Assembly: GCA_942493375.1 (NCBI GenBank)
Contig: OW818698.1
Span: forward strand, 5,580,001 to 5,644,000
Direction: 5' to 3'
Source: G942493375 sp942493375
Lineage (GTDB): Bacteria > Armatimonadota > UBA5829
DNA: 64,000 bases
Shown here piece after piece: positions 55,728-64,000 of this stretch (position 1 is its first letter; each line of letters opens with the position of its first letter). Both the position numbers and the translations under genes were made by a program. The notes under the pieces are model-generated. The model was not told where the DNA came from and made no database searches. It saw only the letters and a list, made by a program, of their open reading frames with translations.

Positions 55728-55804
55728 TGTGCGTTTATGCTGCGGGAACTTACCTTGCTTGATGTATCTAATATAGTGTAAACCATCGTTCCCGCAGCAT
55801 AAAA
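55728..55804. repeat. 77-bp palindrome TGCGGGAACTTAC / CGTTCCCGCAGCA (copy b)
   Basis: Left arm TGTGCGTTTATGCTGCGGGA then ACTTAC, right arm CATCGTTCCCGCAGCATAAA. It lies just after the stop of the first immunity candidate, in the same orientation as copy a, 6.1 kb away. Confidence 0.85.
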
Positions 55805-55814
55805 ACTATTTATT

Positions 55815-56279
55815 CTAGTGCTTCTTAAGCATTCTATAAAACTCTTTTCTGTCATTAAATGGAGTAAAGAGCTTAATTAACTCACCTGTATTTTCGGTCT
55901 TGGATATCTTTGTAAGCTCCTCCTCTATATAGTCGGGATCCATAGCACTGCCCCATCTTCTCATATTGCCTGTGATCATCTTTTGCAATTTATCAAATGG
56001 CATCTGGGTAATAGTATCATCGAGTTCAAGATCAATCTTAACAACTCTCCCAAGGAACAGATCGCAATACCCCCAGAAACTACCTTTTCCGGATACGAAC
56101 TTTGCGTCTTTTACCTTTACTGTCCGGCCATAACTGTCGACCAGTGTCATTGATTTCTTGAATCCCTTTTTGAGTTCGTGCGAAGTTGCGGTGGTCAATG
56201 TGTCCTCATCGACAGCTACGCCAAGGTAATTATTCTTATCAATCTCTAATACTGGATATGTGAGATCACTGGTTTTCAT
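55815..56279 (-). CDS. Candidate cognate immunity protein of the RHS toxin
   Basis: 154 residues. ATG 56279 overlaps the RHS stop by four bases (ATGA), with GAGGAAG seven bases upstream, the close coupling expected for toxin and immunity genes. No recognised family; it has beta-rich segments (PVLEIDKNNYLGVAVDEDTL, SFWGYCDLFLGRVVKIDLE) and a helical, charged C-terminus. Position, coupling and small size argue for immunity against the RHS C-terminal toxin. Direct proof is absent. Confidence 0.65.
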   Translation of the reverse strand: MKTSDLTYPVLEIDKNNYLGVAVDEDTLTTATSHELKKGFKKSMTLVDSYGRTVKVKDAKFVSGKGSFWGYCDLFLGRVVKIDLELDDTITQMPFDKLQKMITGNMRRWGSAMDPDYIEEELTKISKTENTGELIKLFTPFNDRKEFYRMLKKH

Positions 56280-59200
56280 GGGCAATCTTCCTCATTTGAA
56301 TTATCAATGATTCTGTGGCCTATTGATTGTAGTATGCGTCCACTAATATATCCTATTTCAATCTTGAACCATTGTGGTATACCATATCTAAATACTTGAT
56401 ATGCAGTCAATGTTCCTGCATGAAGGTCTATATGCATTTGTCGTGCCATCTGGATTAAATTCCAAGGCTGATTAATTATTCCAGGGAACATTTTACCAAG
56501 CAAACTACCCTTCCGTATCAACCCGTGGTGTACTGGCAGATTGGCTTCCGCCCATCCTATTCTGCCTAACCATGATCTTGTTGCTCCCCAAGTGTGAGAG
56601 CCTGATTTCCATGGAAGGTGAGCGCCTGGTAGCAACATAGAGTGAACCGTTCCCACAACCTGTCCACCTATATACCAACCGCTACCTTCATCCACGACAT
56701 CATTAACACCAAGCCACATACGAACTCTACCCGTCATACCAAATGTTAGCGCATCTCCCCAACCAGCTGTGAAATTCGCTGCATTATCTAGCCAATCTAA
56801 TCCCCAAGGATCCACCCCATTTCTGGGATCTCCTCCACAGTACGCATACCAGTTCAACCCATCCCCAATTGGGTCCATCTGTGTAAATCTTCCAGTTTTG
56901 GGATCGTAGAATCTTAGGCCTAGTTGTTTGTATTTTAGGTTTTGGTCCTGGTAGTGGGTGTAGTAGCCCAGTGCTCCTATGTATTGGTAGGGCTGCTGGG
57001 TGGGGCCTGTGTGGGAGGTGGTGTTTCCCCAGTCGTCGTAGGCGTATTTGTCGGTTACTACTCCGCTTGCATTGGTCAGGAAGAGAATGGAGCCTTGTTC
57101 GTCGTAGTGGTAGTATTGGACTGTTTCGCTGGCTCCGGAGGGGACTATTCTGGCTATCAGGGTGCCGTTGGGTTCTCTTATGTAGTATACGCAGAGGCCT
57201 GCTGTGCTTCTTTCCTCTATTACTGCGGGGACGGATGCTGTTATATCGTAGACGAAGGTGTAGGTCTCTCCCTCTGTTGCTCTGGTGGATGACTGGAAGG
57301 TTATCCTGTTGCCTGCGCTGTCCCAGGTCATGTTGCTGGAGCGGCTTACTCCGGCGTACGATACGCTTGCCAGGAGATTGTCATCCGTGTATGCACAAGT
57401 CTCCTGAACGGCCCCGGCATCGGATTTGGTGTAGTGGAGGTTGCCGTTATTGAAGTATTCATATCGGTGTTCACCCGGGACGCGGGTGAGCTGGTCGGCG
57501 TCGTTGTATTCAAGCTGGCCGGGATTAATGCGGTTGTCTGCCCAGTCGTTCTGGTAGGTGATCGTGTGTTCACCCGGAGTATTGGCAGTCTCAAGGCGAG
57601 ATATCTGGTCATAGGTGTATGCCTTGCCGAATATGTTTATGGGTGGGACCGATGTATCGAAAACACTCCAGCTGACAGTGTTTCCGGTGTTATCATAAGT
57701 CAGTCCCAGATTGCCCTGCACCTGAACCGGTTGACCGGAAGCGCAGCGGTAGGCGTATTCGATCCTCTCGAGTTGATACCTTGGATCGGTGGCATTGTAT
57801 GTGAATGTTTGATATGTGCTGTTGCCGTAATCAACTCTGGTGCAGTTGCCTATCTGATCATAGGTGTAGGAGGCAATCAGACTGGCCCCCCTGCGGACGG
57901 CTTTTAATGCTCCATTGGCATAGTATGAGTAGTTGATTACCAGTGACCCATTGGTTATGCTGGCTTTCTGGCCCAGGGCGTTGTATGTATAGGTGATATC
58001 GCCGTGCCCGGTTGGTTTTGGCGGTGAGTAACTGGTCAGCCTGTTTCGATAATCAAAGCTATAGGCGCTTGTCCCTGCGGAATCAGTCACTGTAGCGGGG
58101 AGTGAGGTGCCGCTGACAAATGTGAACTGAACGTTGGAACTTGTTGGATATGATATATTGGTCAGGCTTCCGGTATAGTTGAAATACACGTTAGTCAGGC
58201 GGTCGACTATATCGTATTTGTATAAGGTGACTGTCCCGCTGCCGTCTTTAGCCCACTGCAACCTACCCAGGGAGTCATACCCGCACTCTTCATCCCCCAG
58301 AGGACCGGGCAGGTCCATTTTAGTGATGCGGTTGAGTTTGTCGTAGGTATATGATGTTGTCCGGGGCGTATTTGCATTTGAATATACTGTGCCGGTCGAC
58401 TGGTTATCAAAACCATCATAAGCATACGCAACCAGTGGATTCGTGGATGACTGACCCGGCATGTTGGTCCAGGCTTTGGCTATTCTACCAGCATCATCAT
58501 AGCCATAATGCTCCTCACGACCATCGGGGTCCTTGGTCCAGTTCAGATTGCAGCACGAGTAGGAAGCTTCCTCGGCTATTTCGGGACTGTTTTGGTAGAT
58601 AACTTTGAGAAGCCGGCCTTTGAGATCGTAGTTGAAATAGATAGTCCTGTTGTCTGCATTGGTGGCGCTCAGAGTGCGTCCCATTGAATCATATGATACG
58701 GATGTTGTTCTGGTTACATAAGCTGAACCGTTCCATATCTTATAATGTATCTGGGTAGCGTCATCCCGGAGCTTCTCTACACCATTTACCATTTCGTAGT
58801 AGTCGTAGGTGTTCTCGGAAGCGACGGAGCCATCTACATTCGGGACTCTGACTTTCCAGAGCCTGCCTCCCTGGCCGTGGGAATCGTCAGCTGGGTAGTA
58901 ATCGAACTCCACTTCGGGAGTTATGCTGCTCCAGTTTGTCGGTTCCTGCCCACCTACCGGGGGAGATATCCTGATTGCATCGACCCTGTACTTCGTTGCT
59001 GTGGCGCGGTCGAAATGCATGTAGTTCCCACGGGTGTTCTTTATTGTTCTAGGAAGAGTTGCGCCATAATAATTACAAGTCTCGGTATCACCATTGGGAT
59101 AGGTTATCTGTTTTACAGAACCATCCCAGGTATTATATTCGTATGTGGTGACATTATTGTCCGAATCAGTGGATTGGAAAACTTTGCCATAAAGGTTTGG

Positions 59201-61084
59201 ATTGTCTGTAAACTTGTAATCTACATTCTCTGTCTTGTTGTAAACCCACGTTTCAGCAGGTACATAGTATCCAAATTTGGTTGTCTTGTTATATGGATCT
59301 GTTATCTTCCAGGTGTAATAGTTGCTAAGTAAAGTCGCAGTATAATTGTAAAGAAATTCATAGCTGGTAGTTTGATTTTTGCTGGCATCGGTAGGATGTT
59401 TCTGCGTAACTGTTGCAGTACTAGTACCAAAAGCATATTCGGTAACAATATGAGGACTTGCGGACTCGTTGGTAACTGTTATCAGATTAGTTCCGTATGC
59501 ATATGAAGTTATCTTGCCATCTCGATTAACCTGCGTGATATTACCCGTTGAACCATATGTATAGGTTGTCTCTGATAAAACATTTCCACTGGAGTCCTTA
59601 AGCTGCATCTTACTTGGATGCTTGCTATCTGGATCGAAATGAAGCACATTACCATCAGAGTAGTAATAATCAACAATACCGGAAGAACCTGCCCCATGGA
59701 ACGTGTTAGATGATGACAGTGTCCCGAGTGCGTTGTAATACTTTACTGAACCGATTCCATCCTCATCTTCTGAAATTGTTACATAAGTACCGTCCGGATT
59801 ATCTATTCTTGAGAGATATGAGAAAAAATCACCCAACGGAGTTTCATGTTCGCCCATGTTATTCCAAGGCGAATAATCGATAAAGGAGTACGATGTATCG
59901 TCCGGAGCAGTCATTTTGTATGTAAGTCTATTATTATCAGCCGATGGTTCACTGGATATTTTCCATCCCCCTGTAAGGTCGAAGCTCTCGCTATCTGTCC
60001 AGTGCGGATCGGTTGCATTTCTGCTCTTGAACGGTACTTTCACGCTGACTGCATCACAGTATGTAGCATTCCATACGGTTTGATTACATGTATTCCCAGC
60101 AACTAGTAGTGCAGGGGATTTATCGCTACCTCTGTCCCAGGGATCCCTGCCATACGATCCTAAGGTAAAAGGATGAAATATCATCTTCTTTTGGGTAAGA
60201 GAAACACCGAAACTGCCTGCTCCACCTCCACAACTGCCAGTTGCGCAGTCTGCTTCTGTGCTTATTTCAGAATATTCAACACCTTGCTGGCTTTGACGTG
60301 GAGTCGGCCAGACGCTAAAGTTACGTTGTATAAATGGACCATTTCCATCACCTAAACTGGCGTTGGGTATTTCCAGTCGGACATATATCGTATATTCACC
60401 TGGAGCAAGTGAACTAATATCGCAAGAAGCATATGTACCATTCGAGATATTTGTTAATGGTTGTTTAGTTGGTTGTGAATAGGACGTATAGTACCACTTA
60501 ACATAATCACTATGTGTATTTGTGGTATCAGTATCGTGTACAGCTGGAGTGACACGTATTGAAAAATCATTCGCACAAACATTAACTGAACGGGCAAATG
60601 GTCCGCTAAATTGGTCGAGACCGACCCAGTCAACCTGGAATGTTGTGTCCAAATCAGGATCGTTACCGGAACCGCACATTGAGCTGTCTGACGCAGTTAA
60701 GCGGATAGTATCTGTGGAGCCGCTGGCTACATCAGTCTGTTTGGTTATGCCTTTGTGGTAGAGACAGCCATCTACCCAGGAGTCGTAATTGGACCATCCG
60801 GGACCGCTTACATTGTAGCTGCTTAGGGAGTCATTGACTGGGTTGCCATCAATATTCAAGTCACCATCAGAAAAACTGGCGCCTATCATTGCAGTATTGC
60901 CCATTGGTATGTGTAAGTGTTTTTGGGGATTTCCAGCGATTCCAATATAGTTACCTGTGCTTACGATACCCCCAGCTCCCGGACTTGTTGCAGTTCCATT
61001 GCAGGAACACTCGCTCCAACCTCTTGCAACGCTCAGTGACATCATCAATATAAGTAAGCTCAGGCAATATAGTGATCTGTTCAT
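56276..61084 (-). CDS. Secreted RHS-repeat polymorphic toxin
   Basis: 1602 residues with signal peptide MNRSLYCLSLLILMMSLSVA; ATG 61084 was chosen for GGAGG seven bases upstream. The middle holds about 15 YD-type repeats (YGYDDAGRIAKAW, YTYDKLNRITKMD, CGYDSLGRLQW) and the core hallmark LGLRFYDPKTGRFTQMDPIG ending DPWGLD. The C-terminal 173 residues after DPWGL form the variable toxin: VHHGLIRK ... NQPWNLIQMARQMHIDLH holds H-H, N, H and H in the order of HNH/ENDO VII-type nucleases. No PAAR or VgrG-like part, so delivery is by Sec and perhaps surface display. Followed at four bases by its probable immunity gene. Confidence 0.9.
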   Translation of the reverse strand: MNRSLYCLSLLILMMSLSVARGWSECSCNGTATSPGAGGIVSTGNYIGIAGNPQKHLHIPMGNTAMIGASFSDGDLNIDGNPVNDSLSSYNVSGPGWSNYDSWVDGCLYHKGITKQTDVASGSTDTIRLTASDSSMCGSGNDPDLDTTFQVDWVGLDQFSGPFARSVNVCANDFSIRVTPAVHDTDTTNTHSDYVKWYYTSYSQPTKQPLTNISNGTYASCDISSLAPGEYTIYVRLEIPNASLGDGNGPFIQRNFSVWPTPRQSQQGVEYSEISTEADCATGSCGGGAGSFGVSLTQKKMIFHPFTLGSYGRDPWDRGSDKSPALLVAGNTCNQTVWNATYCDAVSVKVPFKSRNATDPHWTDSESFDLTGGWKISSEPSADNNRLTYKMTAPDDTSYSFIDYSPWNNMGEHETPLGDFFSYLSRIDNPDGTYVTISEDEDGIGSVKYYNALGTLSSSNTFHGAGSSGIVDYYYSDGNVLHFDPDSKHPSKMQLKDSSGNVLSETTYTYGSTGNITQVNRDGKITSYAYGTNLITVTNESASPHIVTEYAFGTSTATVTQKHPTDASKNQTTSYEFLYNYTATLLSNYYTWKITDPYNKTTKFGYYVPAETWVYNKTENVDYKFTDNPNLYGKVFQSTDSDNNVTTYEYNTWDGSVKQITYPNGDTETCNYYGATLPRTIKNTRGNYMHFDRATATKYRVDAIRISPPVGGQEPTNWSSITPEVEFDYYPADDSHGQGGRLWKVRVPNVDGSVASENTYDYYEMVNGVEKLRDDATQIHYKIWNGSAYVTRTTSVSYDSMGRTLSATNADNRTIYFNYDLKGRLLKVIYQNSPEIAEEASYSCCNLNWTKDPDGREEHYGYDDAGRIAKAWTNMPGQSSTNPLVAYAYDGFDNQSTGTVYSNANTPRTTSYTYDKLNRITKMDLPGPLGDEECGYDSLGRLQWAKDGSGTVTLYKYDIVDRLTNVYFNYTGSLTNISYPTSSNVQFTFVSGTSLPATVTDSAGTSAYSFDYRNRLTSYSPPKPTGHGDITYTYNALGQKASITNGSLVINYSYYANGALKAVRRGASLIASYTYDQIGNCTRVDYGNSTYQTFTYNATDPRYQLERIEYAYRCASGQPVQVQGNLGLTYDNTGNTVSWSVFDTSVPPINIFGKAYTYDQISRLETANTPGEHTITYQNDWADNRINPGQLEYNDADQLTRVPGEHRYEYFNNGNLHYTKSDAGAVQETCAYTDDNLLASVSYAGVSRSSNMTWDSAGNRITFQSSTRATEGETYTFVYDITASVPAVIEERSTAGLCVYYIREPNGTLIARIVPSGASETVQYYHYDEQGSILFLTNASGVVTDKYAYDDWGNTTSHTGPTQQPYQYIGALGYYTHYQDQNLKYKQLGLRFYDPKTGRFTQMDPIGDGLNWYAYCGGDPRNGVDPWGLDWLDNAANFTAGWGDALTFGMTGRVRMWLGVNDVVDEGSGWYIGGQVVGTVHSMLLPGAHLPWKSGSHTWGATRSWLGRIGWAEANLPVHHGLIRKGSLLGKMFPGIINQPWNLIQMARQMHIDLHAGTLTAYQVFRYGIPQWFKIEIGYISGRILQSIGHRIIDNSNEEDCP

Positions 61085-61144
61085 CGTATCCCTCCAGGTA
61101 TAAGTCCGATTATTCGTGGCTTCTATAAGCATGTCCATCTCTCC

Positions 61145-63244
61145 TTATGGCATCGGTGGGATTATGACTGCCGGTAAAGTGCAGGCGTCGAGGTTATAGA
61201 GGTATATGGTGCTGTCCTGCCCTTGTCCGGATGCTGGAGAAGAGCGCATTCCGTTGTTGTCTTCAGCAACCAGAGCGAAGTAGTAAACGCCTACGCCTCC
61301 GGCAGGAGCGAAGGAGTATGATCCGGAACTGGTTGTCCTGCTCATGTTTGTGTATGTCCAGGTGCCGAATAATCCATATTTGAACCAGAGCTCAACTGAC
61401 TTGAGTCCGTTGTCTCCGATGTCTTCAACACCGGAATAGTTGATGGTAAATGGACTGGAGTCAGCATATGTGGGAGCATCCAGGATACCTGTTGATGGAG
61501 GGGTTGTATCGTTTATGGTGAATACTGCGGTTGCCACTTCACTGGGTATGAAATTCGCTTTGTAAGCCACAACTTTCAATGTGCAGGACGAATAGAGTGA
61601 AAGGTTTCCGTTATAGGAAGGGCTGGGAGCATTACCATACTCCAGACCGTGTGGATATGTACCATCGAGGGTGTAGTACATGTGCGAACCGCTGGTTGAA
61701 CAAGTGATGTCTACAGGTTTTGGGGCAACAAACGTTCCACCGTTTGGGGTAATGACCGGGGTGGCGACTTGATAAGACTCATCTGCACCGATATCTACTG
61801 CGGAGCCATTCTTGCGGCCCTGGTTATCTATGTCTTTGGCTGCATACATATCGGCGTCATTTCCAGCGTTGATACATGGGGAATATGCGCCTAGATGAGC
61901 GATATACAGATTGCTTTCAATAAAAATGAACAGAGGATCCAGAGATATATCATTGGTGCCTGCGGAGAGGCCGGAGTAATCGTAGCTAGTGTTTCCTTCT
62001 ACACAGTTGTTGCGGAGTGTCGGAGTTCCATTCTGGTTGAATATTCCTTTGGAGTTGCCATGGACTATATTGTTGGCAAAAATCAGAGATGAGCCTGAAT
62101 CTATGTATACTGCGGCATTTCCGGTGACGGTGTTATCAATTATTGTGTTGTTAGTAATTACCGCGGGACTGCTTGACAGATAGATGGCTGCTCCATTTGT
62201 GCCCGAGTTATAGACAAATACATTGTTGGCTATGGTTGGAACGGCAGATTCTACATATATACCGGCCCCTGATGTTGCTGAGTTATCCCGGATGTAGCAA
62301 TTGGTAATTACGGGCTCAGCGTCCTGGTTTATCCGTATGCCTCCTCCGCTGATGGATGAGCCATGTTGAATTGTGAAACCGTCTATTATTGTAGAGCTGG
62401 AAGCGCTCTGGGGGATTATGACTACAACGCCCCCGTCTCCACTAGATATAGTGACCTTATTGGCACAGTAATCCCGTGAATCGAGAGTGGTTTCGTTACC
62501 TGCGAATCCGCCGTAGAGGGCTACTCCACCTTTGGTTGTGATCCTCTCATTATATGTTCCGGATGCAACCCAGATCATATCTCCTTCATTGGCTGCATTT
62601 ATGGCTTCGGTAATTGTATGGAATGCAGTTGTCCATGAGAGGCCATTATATGTACCTCCCGTACTCTCCCAGTCTACATATATAATGCTTGAGATCACAT
62701 ATGGGGCAGTGACTGTATTGCTTGGATCCCAGTTTGTTTTGAAGGCTTTGGCTTTGATTACTACATCATCATTCACTGTCAGGGGTGAAACATACTGGGT
62801 AGAGGACTCAGTTGGCACGGAGCCATTGGTTGTATATCGAATAACTGCCCCGGATGTGGAGCAGGAGATTGAGACTGTCTGCGGAGTGCTGTATGTATTG
62901 GGTGCAGGAGAAAAGACGGGATCAGCAACAACCGGAATGACGGTATATGTGGCGGACTTGAGCGAGCTCATTCCCTGTCCCATGATCCAGCCTTTTGCTT
63001 TGAGGACGGTAGTGGAGCTGAGTGTGATCGGGGATTGATAAACTGGGCTGCTCAGCGGCATAGGGTCTGTGCCGTCTGTAGTGTATATTATGGTAGCTCC
63101 CGGAGTGGAACACGCCATAGTGACAGTCACACTGCCGTAGTATGTTCCTCCATCCGGGTCAAATGTGGGTGTTGCAATCGAAAACGCTGCACTGCAGCAT
63201 AGCAGGCATAACAAACAGCTCAACAGTAATACTAACTTATTCAT
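61145..63244 (-). CDS. Secreted chitobiase-type repeat and beta-helix surface protein
   Basis: 699 residues; ATG 63244 has GGAG 6 bases upstream. Signal peptide LVLLLSCLLCLLCCSAAFS. Three CHB_HEX_C_1-like repeats begin PTFDPDGGTYYGSVTVT, DPVFSPAPNTYSTPQTVS and PVITPNGGTFVAPKPVD, each with a Y-T-x-D/N-G-x-x-P-type turn. Between the second and third lies a right-handed parallel beta-helix (DGFTIQHGSSISGGGIRIN, NCYIRDNSATSGAGIYVE), DUF1565/pectate-lyase-like. Probably cell surface. Ends 60 bases before the RHS toxin start and same strand, so it may be co-transcribed with the toxin; role unknown. Confidence 0.8.
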   Translation of the reverse strand: MNKLVLLLSCLLCLLCCSAAFSIATPTFDPDGGTYYGSVTVTMACSTPGATIIYTTDGTDPMPLSSPVYQSPITLSSTTVLKAKGWIMGQGMSSLKSATYTVIPVVADPVFSPAPNTYSTPQTVSISCSTSGAVIRYTTNGSVPTESSTQYVSPLTVNDDVVIKAKAFKTNWDPSNTVTAPYVISSIIYVDWESTGGTYNGLSWTTAFHTITEAINAANEGDMIWVASGTYNERITTKGGVALYGGFAGNETTLDSRDYCANKVTISSGDGGVVVIIPQSASSSTIIDGFTIQHGSSISGGGIRINQDAEPVITNCYIRDNSATSGAGIYVESAVPTIANNVFVYNSGTNGAAIYLSSSPAVITNNTIIDNTVTGNAAVYIDSGSSLIFANNIVHGNSKGIFNQNGTPTLRNNCVEGNTSYDYSGLSAGTNDISLDPLFIFIESNLYIAHLGAYSPCINAGNDADMYAAKDIDNQGRKNGSAVDIGADESYQVATPVITPNGGTFVAPKPVDITCSTSGSHMYYTLDGTYPHGLEYGNAPSPSYNGNLSLYSSCTLKVVAYKANFIPSEVATAVFTINDTTPPSTGILDAPTYADSSPFTINYSGVEDIGDNGLKSVELWFKYGLFGTWTYTNMSRTTSSGSYSFAPAGGVGVYYFALVAEDNNGMRSSPASGQGQDSTIYLYNLDACTLPAVIIPPMP

Positions 63245-64000
63245 GTCGATCTCCTTGCGCATTTATTCTATTCGCATCACTAATTGGTTACTGCCTACAA
63301 GTGTTTACCTCTTTTGAATTGTCCGGTGATTCAGACTGTTACACGAACATATGTTTACATCTGTTGCTGGGTAGTATGCCATGAAAATTACAGAAAGTCA
63401 ATAGATATGTATAAAAATATCCTAATATTTTTTGATTAACTCTAAAAACACGTGCTGCAAATATTTTAATTATCACATAAGGATTAACAAATGTAATTAT
63501 AAGAAATATACGCGACATACAAAATACTCACGGTGCGGATATATGTAAGTGGTTTCTTGGTGAGTTGTAGTCACATAATTAATGGACACGCGCGTAATTG
63601 TGCGGTTTTGAAGGAGAAGGAAATTGTAAATGTTGAGGTATGAATTATGGAAGAGGGAGGAGAGATATGCATCGGTATCAGAGCGGATGGGCACGAGCTG
63701 TGGTGTTATAACAGCAACTTGATTCACCCCGAAGCGGCGATGCCGAAGCGGGGGGCTGCAGAGAGCTGCAGGCTCTCAGAATAAATAGAACCGTAGGGGG
63801 TGTGCGTCCCCTTTATGCCCATTAGCCGACTTTAAATGTGGCAGTCCCCTTTACGAGGGTGAAATTATCAGGATTTTTCTCCATTTTGCTCCACGAAAAG
63901 GTTTTTGGCCTATTTCAGTGTCACTTGACTACCGTACTAGCTCAAATGAAGGATAAGCATTCTCTTTCCTTGAATACAATCGTATCGAAATCAATCATAA
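63245..64000. other. Spacer at right end, no gene recognised
   Basis: 756 bases without a convincing frame. Left part is AT-rich. A 76-codon frame (63497-63727, minus) has no features. Right part holds two hairpins (listed separately) and two GTCCCCTTTA motifs at about 63807 and 63843 that look like a short direct repeat. Confidence 0.55.
63727..63777. repeat. Two adjacent hairpins
   Basis: CCCCGAAGCGG and CCGAAGCGGGG (63727-63753) form a stem with mismatched interior; GAGAGC and GCTCTC (63761-63777) form a second perfect 6-bp stem around TGCAG. No T-run, so a repeat rather than a terminator is favoured. Confidence 0.5.

Noticed and set aside
63497..63727. 76-codon minus-strand frame at the right end
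   Set aside because: AT-rich, no motif, no start context.
1..64000. tRNA or rRNA genes
   Set aside because: No cloverleaf with conserved TTCGA loop and no rRNA-like text was found by eye; a covariance search would be decisive.

Overview
The window comes from a free-living bacterial chromosome of moderate GC. It shows Sec signal peptides, Shine-Dalgarno sites, a flagellin gene, large sensor kinases and many secreted glycan-active proteins. A set of glycoside-hydrolase-like families mixed with uroporphyrinogen-decarboxylase-like and MttB-like proteins, without SusC/SusD pairs, fits an uncultured glycan-degrading lineage such as Armatimonadota, with Planctomycetota or Lentisphaerota as alternatives. 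No rRNA, tRNA or ribosomal protein is present to settle this, so the phylum is an inference.

Layout. 1-504: C-terminus of a histidine kinase. 0.5-6.2 kb: a UroD-like protein behind a promoter with a near-perfect operator dyad, then two glycosidase-like genes. 6.4-12.0 kb: a signalling operon (CHASE4/PAS/GAF histidine kinase, HD-GYP response regulator, HDOD response regulator). 12.3-40.6 kb: a long glycan-utilisation region with CBM9-like/TIM-barrel proteins, a DUF4838 protein, GH29 fucosidase, a GxDLY/SGNH esterase fused to a TIM barrel, a GH127-like arabinofuranosidase carrying the family's zinc ligands, an MFS transporter, two MttB-family methyltransferases, a second UroD-like protein and a B12-binding radical SAM protein beside an Fe-S flavoprotein. 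A fluoride module (CrcB plus DUF190-CBS) sits inside it. 40.8-49.2 kb: a pentapeptide-repeat protein, a complete 1500-bp IS66-type element with 8-bp target duplication, a FlaF-flagellin pair, a sugar isomerase/epimerase, and a thioredoxin/DUF1573-rhodanese-MauE operon. 49.5-63.2 kb: an accessory block with a 1378-residue nuclease-NACHT-HEAT protein that looks like an antiviral STAND sensor, a TPR protein, an Imm33-like immunity gene, a second candidate immunity gene, a secreted RHS polymorphic toxin and a beta-helix surface protein.

How the genes work together. The secreted hydrolases would release and trim fucose-, arabinose- and uronate-containing glycans, with uptake by the MFS carrier. 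The UroD/MttB/B12-radical-SAM/flavoprotein set suggests corrinoid-linked methyl-group chemistry coupled to the same substrates; this is inferred, and no corrinoid carrier protein is encoded here.

The window is rich in short palindromic repeats of several families. One 74-bp family has a copy between genes and a second copy inserted inside an open reading frame, which is among the most unusual observations here, together with the STAND-like gene flanked by two direct copies of another 77-bp palindromic element.
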